In this document: piece after piece, positions 5,610-9,874 of the stretch | Layout of the letters: every line of letters begins with the position of its first letter | How positions within the stretch are numbered: position 1 is the stretch's first letter | NCBI GenBank assembly: GCA_016793415.1 | Contig: JAEUMC010000120.1 | Location: forward strand, 1-9,874 | Direction: 5' to 3' | Source of the DNA: Devosia sp. | GTDB lineage: Bacteria; Pseudomonadota; Alphaproteobacteria; Rhizobiales; Devosiaceae | DNA: 9,874 nt | Notes under the pieces: model-generated | Database searches by the model: none | What the model was told of the DNA's origin: nothing | What the model saw: the letters and a program-made list of their open reading frames with translations, nothing else | Position numbers and translations under genes: made by a program

Positions 5610-6185
5610 CTAGACGATCGGCGGAACGAACGGGTAGTCGCGCGGCGGCGGCGGCTCGTCATCGGGGACGCGTCGCGCCGCCAGTTCGATTTCCTCGCCT
5701 TGCGGTACCACCTCGATACCTTCAGCATGCCGGAGAATCGCGGCGGCCGGGCCGGCATGGGCCTCGTCGACCCGGGCGCTCACAATGGCGCCGCCTTGTT
5801 CGAGCTTTTCGGCCAGTGCCTTGGCCTCGGTTTCGGGCACCCCGGCGCTGGTGAAGGCGCCGATCAGGCCGCCGGTCGCAGCGCCGACACCGGCTCCAGC
5901 GAAGGCGCCGATGGCGGTGGCGAACAGCCAGCCGGCGGCGACCACCGGACCGAGGCCGGGAATGGAGATGATGCCGAGCCCGGCCAGCAGACCACCCGCC
6001 GCGCCCAGCCCGGCGCCGACTTCGGCGCCGGTGGTAGCGCCCTCGCCGACCTCGTCGGGCTCGTAGTCGGCCGGGGTATTGGCAACGAAGCTGATATCGG
6101 TGTGGGCGATGCCAGCCTCATGCAGGGCATGTACGGCGGCGGCGGCGTGCTCGTAGCTGTCGAACTGTCCGAGGATGGTCTGCAT
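5610..6185 (-). CDS. Glycine-zipper protein with YflT-like stress domain
   Basis: The 191-residue protein has three parts. Residues 1-36 (MQTILGQFDSYEHAAAAVHA, then GIAHTDISFVAN) resemble the alpha/beta domain of YflT-type general stress proteins. Residues 49-114 are a long Gly/Ala-rich hydrophobic stretch with GxxxG spacing and a central IISIPGLGPVVAAG, probably two membrane-inserting glycine-zipper helices. Residues 115-160 look like a second small alpha/beta unit (AKALAEKLEQGGAIVSARVD), followed by an acidic, proline-rich tail. The match is by pattern only and the function is unknown; a membrane or envelope stress role is inferred. The ATG at 6183-6185 is chosen over an upstream ATG at 6218 because AAGGAGGG lies just before it. 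The azlD stop is 51 bp upstream, so it may be the last gene of that group. Confidence 0.75.
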   Translation of the reverse strand: MQTILGQFDSYEHAAAAVHALHEAGIAHTDISFVANTPADYEPDEVGEGATTGAEVGAGLGAAGGLLAGLGIISIPGLGPVVAAGWLFATAIGAFAGAGVGAATGGLIGAFTSAGVPETEAKALAEKLEQGGAIVSARVDEAHAGPAAAILRHAEGIEVVPQGEEIELAARRVPDDEPPPPRDYPFVPPIV

Positions 6186-6187
6186 CT

Positions 6188-6220
6188 CGACCCTCCTTGC
6201 TGGTTCTACAACGAGCAAGG
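6188..6220 (-). promoter_or_regulatory. Hairpin overlapping the ribosome-binding site of the glycine-zipper gene
   Basis: On the minus strand CCTTGCT (6214-6220) can pair perfectly with AGCAAGG (6195-6201) across a 12-base loop. The AAGG of that arm is the first half of the Shine-Dalgarno sequence AAGGAGGG that precedes ATG (6183-6185). Pairing would partly hide the ribosome-binding site. The repeat is seen directly; a regulatory effect is inferred. Confidence 0.4.
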
Positions 6221-6236
6221 CGGCCCGGGTGTTCCG

Positions 6237-6539
6237 TCAGGCCCCCAGTGCCAGCCGCGCGAGATAGACGGCCAGCACGCCGCCGAGCATGGCGGCGAAG
6301 AGGTTGCGGCTGACCAGGTAGATCAGCGCCGTGGCCGCGGCGGCGATGGCTTCGGCAGCGCCACCGGCCAGGATTGCCGGAGCAACCAGTGCGGCCAATA
6401 CGGCGCCCGGCACATGCTTCATCCAGCTGGCGACGAAGCCGGTGGTGGGCAGCCGGTTGGCGAGCAGCAATCCGCCGGCGCGGATGGCGAAGGTCACCGC
6501 GGCCATGCCCAGGATAGCGATGAGTGCCTCAAGCGACAT
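6237..6539 (-). CDS. azlD: Branched-chain amino-acid export subunit AzlD
   Basis: This is the small membrane subunit of the AzlCD (YgaZH-like) exporter, which releases valine and related amino acids and gives resistance to azaleucine in known cases. The 100-residue protein begins MSLEALIAILGMAAVTFAIR. It has about four membrane segments, with the family features TFAIRAGG and WMKHVPGAVLAALVAP, the latter centred on a conserved Pro. The ATG at 6537-6539 lies inside the last codons of azlC, an 11-base overlap indicating translational coupling. A further 13 residues could be added from an upstream ATG (6578), but that would extend deeper into azlC and lose the usual start. Confidence 0.9.
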   Translation of the reverse strand: MSLEALIAILGMAAVTFAIRAGGLLLANRLPTTGFVASWMKHVPGAVLAALVAPAILAGGAAEAIAAAATALIYLVSRNLFAAMLGGVLAVYLARLALGA

Positions 6540-7245
6540 GGCGGCGCTCCCTGATGGTCTCGGCCAGCGCCCCGGCAAAGCTGCCGACGAGGCCGCCGAC
6601 GATGATGTACCAGTTGCCCTCGATCAGCCGTGACGTGAGGATGGCGGCGAGCGCGCCGACGATCCATGGCACCAGGTCGCCCCGGCCGCGCCACATGCCG
6701 AGCAGCAAGGCGAGGAAGGTGGCAGTGAAGGCGAAATCGAGCCCGTACTTCGTCGGGTCGTCGATGAAGGCGCCGAGCACCCGGCCGCAAAGGGTCGAGC
6801 CCATCCAGGCGAACCAACTGAGGACGCCGGTGCCGAGCAGGAAGGCGACGCTACCGGTGCCCTTCCTGACCTCGGCCATGGTCATCGCCCACTGCTCGTC
6901 TGAAACGAAGAACATGGCCCCCAGTTGCTGGGGAAGCGACAGGTGCCCGACCAGCGGCCGCAGCGTCGCCGACATCAGCAGCATGCGCAGGTTGACGATG
7001 CCGGCAGCAATGACGATCGACAGCACCGGCAGGGCACCCGGGGTCCACATGTCGAGCGCCACGAACTGGCTGGCGCCGGCGAATACCAGGCCGCTCATCA
7101 GCGCCACTTCGAGGACGCTCAACCCGGCCTGGCCGGCAAGCACGCCCCACACCACGCCATAGGCGGCGATGGAGACGGCGACGGGAAGGAACATGCGGAC
7201 GCCGAGCCAGAACTGCGCGGAGCCGCTGGGGGCGGGGGCATGCAT
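6529..7245 (-). CDS. azlC: Branched-chain amino-acid exporter, AzlC family
   Basis: This is the large subunit of the AzlCD exporter in the inner membrane. From the ATG at 7243-7245 the protein has 238 residues, the normal family length, starting MHAPAPSGSAQFWLGVRMFL. Visible family features are VWGVLAGQAGLSVLEVALMS, FAGASQFVALDMW, NLRMLLMSATLRP and FFVSDEQWAM, with about six or seven membrane segments. The frame stays open 234 bases further upstream to an ATG at 7479, but that part runs through the repeat-rich gap and has no family character, so it is left out. No good ribosome-binding site precedes the chosen start, which makes the exact start less certain. It overlaps azlD by 11 bases. Confidence 0.92.
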   Translation of the reverse strand: MHAPAPSGSAQFWLGVRMFLPVAVSIAAYGVVWGVLAGQAGLSVLEVALMSGLVFAGASQFVALDMWTPGALPVLSIVIAAGIVNLRMLLMSATLRPLVGHLSLPQQLGAMFFVSDEQWAMTMAEVRKGTGSVAFLLGTGVLSWFAWMGSTLCGRVLGAFIDDPTKYGLDFAFTATFLALLLGMWRGRGDLVPWIVGALAAILTSRLIEGNWYIIVGGLVGSFAGALAETIRERRHVA

Positions 7246-7490
7246 GGGCGGCGACGCTACATCAGGTTGGTGCGATGGTGCGATGACATCTGGTGATCGA
7301 CCCCATTCACCGCAATGATCGGGGTCATTGATTTGTCGGGCTTCGAGCCGGACTGGGTCGCAAGCGGTGGTGGTGTTGGCCGGCAGTTCCATAAACTCGG
7401 TGTCATCCCCGCGGGGATGACAGCCGGTGGTTGTGGCATGGTCGCGTCCAACCGAGCCACCGGAACTGCCTGTTCGCAAGCTCTTCAGAC
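7246..7490. other. Gene-free stretch rich in inverted repeats upstream of azlC
   Basis: This 245-bp gap between the SDR stop and the azlC start contains no convincing gene. It holds an 8-bp tandem repeat (GGTGCGAT twice, 7269-7284). It also holds a hairpin of GACCCC (7299-7304) with GGGGTC (7321-7326) extended by ATT/AAT, overlapping an alternative pairing CAATGA/TCATTG (7313-7330). The folded block at 7382-7470 is listed separately. The azlCD promoter should lie here on the minus strand, but I could not pick a convincing one. Confidence 0.6.
7382..7470. repeat. 89-bp block with terminal inverted repeats and an internal palindrome
   Basis: The ends are perfect 9-bp inverted repeats, GGCAGTTCC (7382-7390) and GGAACTGCC (7462-7470). 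Inside is a perfect 22-bp palindrome made of TGTCATCCCCG (7401-7411) and CGGGGATGACA (7412-7422). Next to it are CCGGTGG (7424-7430) and CCACCGG (7457-7463), another inverted repeat that touches the right end by two bases. The whole could fold as a stem with two side hairpins. It could be a tiny non-autonomous mobile or REP-like element or an RNA leader for azlCD. No target-site duplication is obvious. Confidence 0.5.
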
Positions 7491-8192
7491 TCAGATCGCG
7501 CGGGTCATGCCGCCATCGACCAACAGGCTCTGCCCGGTGACGTAGGAGGCGTCGTCGGAAAGGAGGAAGGCCACTACGCTGGCGAGTTCCTGGAGTTCGC
7601 CGTAACGACCGACCGGGATCTTCTGGCGGCGGGTTTCGACGGTGTCGTAATTGTCGAGGAAACCCGGCAGCACGGCATTCATGCGGATGCCGTCGGCGCC
7701 GTAGCGATCGGCATAGAGCTTGGTCCAGGCCTGCAGCGCCGGTCGCAGCGCCGACGACATCGGCATCACCAGTTCGGGGGATTTGCCGGCAAAGCTCGAG
7801 ATGTTCACCGCGGCGCCCTTGCCGTTGGCGAGGAAATGCGGCGTCACCAGCCGCATCAGGCGCACCGGGTTCAACACGATCATGTCGAAGCCGTGCTGCC
7901 AGTCGATATCGGGCATGATGCCGATGTCGCCGGTAGGGACATGACCGGCATTGTTGACCACCGCATCGATGCGGCCATGGTCGGCGATGGCGGTGTCGAC
8001 GAGGCGCTGGAGGTCGGCGGGCTCGGTGAGCGAGCCGCGTACGGCAGTAGCGGAGAGTTCGGCGGCGACCGCTTCGACCTGCTCGGAGCGGGCGAACAAC
8101 ACCAGCCGGTAATCGCGGGCGGCGAGCTCGCGGGCAATGGCGGCGCCGATGCCCTGGCCGGCTCCGGTGACGATGGCGACAGGCTGGGTCAT
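7491..8192 (-). CDS. SDR-family protein with altered catalytic Tyr-Lys site
   Basis: This is a 233-residue short-chain dehydrogenase/reductase fold protein. The nucleotide-binding motif TGAGQGIG (9-16), NNAG (80-83) and the structural Ser in NISS (Ser133) are present. So is a normal C-terminal part, IRMNAVLPGF and YVTGQSLLVDGGMTR. Counting 13 residues from Ser133, the position of the catalytic Tyr is Ser146. Four further on, the Lys is Arg150: the string is SSALRPALQAWTK where classic members have YxxSKAALxxxTK. The fold and cofactor site thus look intact but the usual proton-relay pair is missing, so ordinary ketoreductase activity is doubtful. I recall similar sequences in related bacteria, so this may be a divergent subfamily, not a decayed gene. 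The ATG at 8190-8192 has GAAGGA 6 bases upstream. It is divergent from the MATE gene. Confidence 0.85.
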   Translation of the reverse strand: MTQPVAIVTGAGQGIGAAIARELAARDYRLVLFARSEQVEAVAAELSATAVRGSLTEPADLQRLVDTAIADHGRIDAVVNNAGHVPTGDIGIMPDIDWQHGFDMIVLNPVRLMRLVTPHFLANGKGAAVNISSFAGKSPELVMPMSSALRPALQAWTKLYADRYGADGIRMNAVLPGFLDNYDTVETRRQKIPVGRYGELQELASVVAFLLSDDASYVTGQSLLVDGGMTRAI

Positions 8193-8250
8193 TGGGATTC
8201 CTTCAGATTTCTATTGGCAGCGCAGCGGAGGCAACCGCGTGGCCGCGCGA

Positions 8251-8279
8251 TTGACGGCCGCCCTCCCCGGGGCTAGAGA
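8251..8279 (+). promoter_or_regulatory. Weak candidate promoter and palindromes before the MATE gene
   Basis: TTGACG (8251-8256), 17 bases and TAGAGA (8274-8279) make a weak sigma-70 pair facing the MATE gene, with a long leader of about 150 bases. An inverted repeat ACGGCCG (8254-8260) and CGGCCGT (8282-8288) spans it, and CCCCGGGG (8265-8272) lies in the middle. A repressor could bind here, but no regulator gene is in the window. Confidence 0.27.
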
Positions 8280-8359
8280 ACCGGCCGTGCGTTCATACCC
8301 CATCGTGCTCCGACCCGCCTGCATCTTTAGCTGAGATGTGAAGTGGCCCGCCTCGCGAC

Positions 8360-8396
8360 CCGGTGTCTCACCGGCCGCTGGCCATTTGGGGCCCAA
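8360..8396. repeat. Cluster of three short inverted repeats in the MATE leader
   Basis: Three perfect inverted repeats follow one another within 37 bp. They are CCGGTG-TCT-CACCGG (8360-8374), GGCC-GCT-GGCC (8373-8383) and TTGGG-G-CCCAA (8386-8396). They end 37 bases before the MATE start. They could be operator half-sites or a folded RNA leader. No known riboswitch consensus is recognised in the 241-bp gap between the SDR and MATE genes. Confidence 0.4.
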
Positions 8397-8433
8397 CGCC
8401 GTCGCATGATTTACGGGTTTCGGAGTTCACTCG

Positions 8434-9786
8434 ATGAACAATCTCTCTAGGCCGCTCTGGCAGCGGTTCCTTGTCTTCCTCGTGCCGCTGATGCTCAGCA
8501 ACATCCTGCAGTCGCTGTCGGGCACCATCAACAACATCTATATCGGGCAGATGATCGGGGTGGAGGCGCTGGCCGCCGTCTCGGTGTTCTTCCCGATCAT
8601 GATCTTCCTCATCTCGTTCGTGATCGGCCTCGCTTCCGGCGCGGCGATCCTGATCGGGCAGGCCTGGGGCGCCAAGAACCTCTTGAAAATCAAGCAGGTG
8701 ACCGGCACGACGCTGACCGTCGGCTTCCTGATGGGCCTGGTGGTCGCGGTGTTGGGCGGCCTGTTCGCGCAGAACCTGATGGAACTGCTTGGCGCGCCGG
8801 CCGACATCGTTGCCGAGGCCACCGCCTATGGCCGGATCGTGCTGATCGGCATGCCGGGGTTCTTCCTGTTCCTGATCATCACCTCGACGCTGCGCGGCGT
8901 CGGCGACACGGTGACGCCGCTGCTGACGCTGATCTTCTCGATCGGGGTCGGGCTGTTCGTCACTCCGGCTTTGATCCAGGGGTGGTTCGGCCTGCCGCAG
9001 ATCGGCGTGCTGTCGGCGGCGGTGGCGTTCATTGCCGGCTTCGTCGTGGTGCTGATCTTCCTGTTCTTCTATCTCAACTACAAGAAGAGCCCGATGGCGC
9101 CCGACGCCGAGCTGTTCCGGCACCTGAAAGTCGACGTGCAACTGCTCGGGCTGATCCTCAAGCTCGGCATTCCGGCCGGCGTTGCCATGGTGGTGTCGTC
9201 GATCTCTGCCATCGTCATCGTCGGCATCATCAACCGCTTCGGTTCGGACGCCACGGCGGCCTATGGCGCGGTCAACCAGGTGCTGAGCTATGTACAGTTC
9301 CCGGCCATGTCGATCGGCATCGCCGCCTCGATCTTCGCCGCGCAGGCGATCGGAGCGCGGCGCTTCGACGACGTGGAGAAGGTGACCCGTACGGCGCTCT
9401 TGATGAACCTGATCGTCACCGGCGCGCTGGTGCTGATCGCCTACCTGTTCTCGCAGCACCTGGTGCGGTTGTTCATCACCGACGAGTCGGTGGTGGAGAT
9501 CGCCGAGCGGCTGCTGCACATCGTGTTGTGGAGCTGCCTGGTGTTCGGCTGGGGCTCGGTATTCTCGGCAGTGATGCGCGCCTCGGGCGATGTGTGGATC
9601 CCGATGGCCCTGTCGCTGGCGGCGATCGTCCTGGTCGAGATCCCGGCGGCACTGACGCTCAGCCACTTCTTCGGGCTCGAGGGGGTGTGGTGGGGCTACT
9701 GCATGAGCTTCAGCGCCCTGCTGATCTTCCAGGCCACCTACTATCTGGGCTGGTGGCGGAAGAAGGAAATCAAGGCGCTGGTGTAG
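8434..9786 (+). CDS. MATE family efflux transporter
   Basis: This inner-membrane multidrug/toxin extrusion transporter uses a sodium or proton gradient to export small organic compounds. The 450-residue protein has about 12 hydrophobic segments in two homologous halves. The duplicated family motif is visible as LRGVGDTVTP (153-162) in the first half and MRASGDVWIP (381-390) in the second. The first segment has the expected P-x4-N pattern (Pro18, Asn23), and the G-rich loop GLASGAAILIGQAWGAKN (65-82) is typical. The length is normal and the gene intact. ATG at 8434 is preceded by GGAG (8422-8425) at 8 bases. The substrate cannot be deduced. It is divergent from the SDR gene, so the pair may share regulation, but this is only positional. 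Confidence 0.93.
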   Translation: MNNLSRPLWQRFLVFLVPLMLSNILQSLSGTINNIYIGQMIGVEALAAVSVFFPIMIFLISFVIGLASGAAILIGQAWGAKNLLKIKQVTGTTLTVGFLMGLVVAVLGGLFAQNLMELLGAPADIVAEATAYGRIVLIGMPGFFLFLIITSTLRGVGDTVTPLLTLIFSIGVGLFVTPALIQGWFGLPQIGVLSAAVAFIAGFVVVLIFLFFYLNYKKSPMAPDAELFRHLKVDVQLLGLILKLGIPAGVAMVVSSISAIVIVGIINRFGSDATAAYGAVNQVLSYVQFPAMSIGIAASIFAAQAIGARRFDDVEKVTRTALLMNLIVTGALVLIAYLFSQHLVRLFITDESVVEIAERLLHIVLWSCLVFGWGSVFSAVMRASGDVWIPMALSLAAIVLVEIPAALTLSHFFGLEGVWWGYCMSFSALLIFQATYYLGWWRKKEIKALV

Positions 9787-9848
9787 CGCGTCTGGTTTCT
9801 TGGGATGGGCAGACCAAGTGGAGGGCACACAATCGCCCCACCCACTGC

Positions 9849-9874
9849 GTCACCCCGGCGTAGGCCGGGGCCCA
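9849..9874. repeat. Palindromic repeat at the right edge, probably cut by the window
   Basis: CCCCGGC (9853-9859) pairs with GCCGGGG (9864-9870) around a GTAG loop, inside GTCACCCC...GGGGCCCA. This form (a GTCAnCCCGGC...GCCGGGnnCCA hairpin) is a common dispersed repeat in alphaproteobacterial genomes, recognised from memory. It follows the MATE stop by about 62 bases and could help end transcription, although no T run is visible in the window. Confidence 0.5.

Noticed and set aside
5469..6554. 361-residue forward frame across the tRNA, glycine-zipper and azlD genes
   Set aside because: It covers a tRNA and two well-supported opposite-strand genes and is Gly/Gln/Asp-rich shadow sequence.
7246..7479. 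78-residue N-terminal extension of AzlC
   Set aside because: The frame is open but passes through the repeat-rich gap, has no membrane or family character, and the normal AzlC length is reached from 7245.
8325..8345. CTGAGATG, as in the TPP riboswitch, before the MATE gene
   Set aside because: The other conserved parts of the TPP riboswitch are absent, so the match is chance.
9799..9818. Terminator hairpin CTTGG/CCAAG after the MATE gene
   Set aside because: The stem is only 5 bp with a 10-base loop and no T run, so it is not better than chance.
8368..9828. Long open frame of 486 residues antisense to the MATE gene
   Set aside because: Its composition is dominated by Asp, His, Gln, Arg and Glu from reverse reading of GC-rich codons. 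It has no recognisable domain, and the opposite frame is a clear transporter.

Overview
The window is ordinary-looking, GC-rich, gene-dense chromosomal DNA from an alphaproteobacterium. A member of the Hyphomicrobiales, perhaps Devosia-like, is my guess from protein character, the stress/glycine-zipper protein, and the style of the intergenic repeats; it is an inference, not a search result. No phage, insertion sequence, rRNA or CRISPR array is visible. Twelve protein genes are well supported, one partial gene is possible at the left edge, and there is one tRNA.

Left part (1-2904). A C-rich repeat hairpin and perhaps the tail of a rightward gene meet the end of gluQRS (minus), which encodes the enzyme that modifies queuosine in tRNA-Asp. 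Only 30 bp away and divergent is a rightward pair: an AlkA-type DNA-3-methyladenine glycosylase starting at TTG, and a serine carboxylesterase/phospholipase whose ATG shares one base with the glycosylase stop. An HNH endonuclease-like gene with its own candidate promoter follows.

Middle (2905-5609). A ParD/ParE toxin-antitoxin pair (plus) is inserted before two leftward genes, a DUF72/YecE protein and a DsbB-type disulfide oxidoreductase. The toxin and DsbB stop codons share a CTAG. Divergent from the DUF72 gene is a small secreted protein with two cysteines, followed by a leftward tRNA-Leu(CAA) with an encoded CCA end.

Right part (5610-9874). A leftward group comprises azlC-azlD (branched-chain amino-acid exporter, genes overlapping by 11 bp) and a glycine-zipper/stress protein whose ribosome-binding site lies in a potential hairpin. 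Upstream of azlC is a 245-bp gene-free stretch packed with inverted repeats, then a leftward short-chain dehydrogenase-like gene in which the catalytic Tyr-Lys pair reads Ser-Arg. Divergent from it is a MATE-family efflux transporter. The right edge ends in a different palindromic repeat.

I do not see a clear new multi-gene system. The observations most worth a second look are the folded intergenic block at 7382-7470, the SDR homologue without its normal catalytic pair, and the hairpin over the start of the glycine-zipper gene. The toxin-antitoxin insertion is well formed but belongs to a known class.
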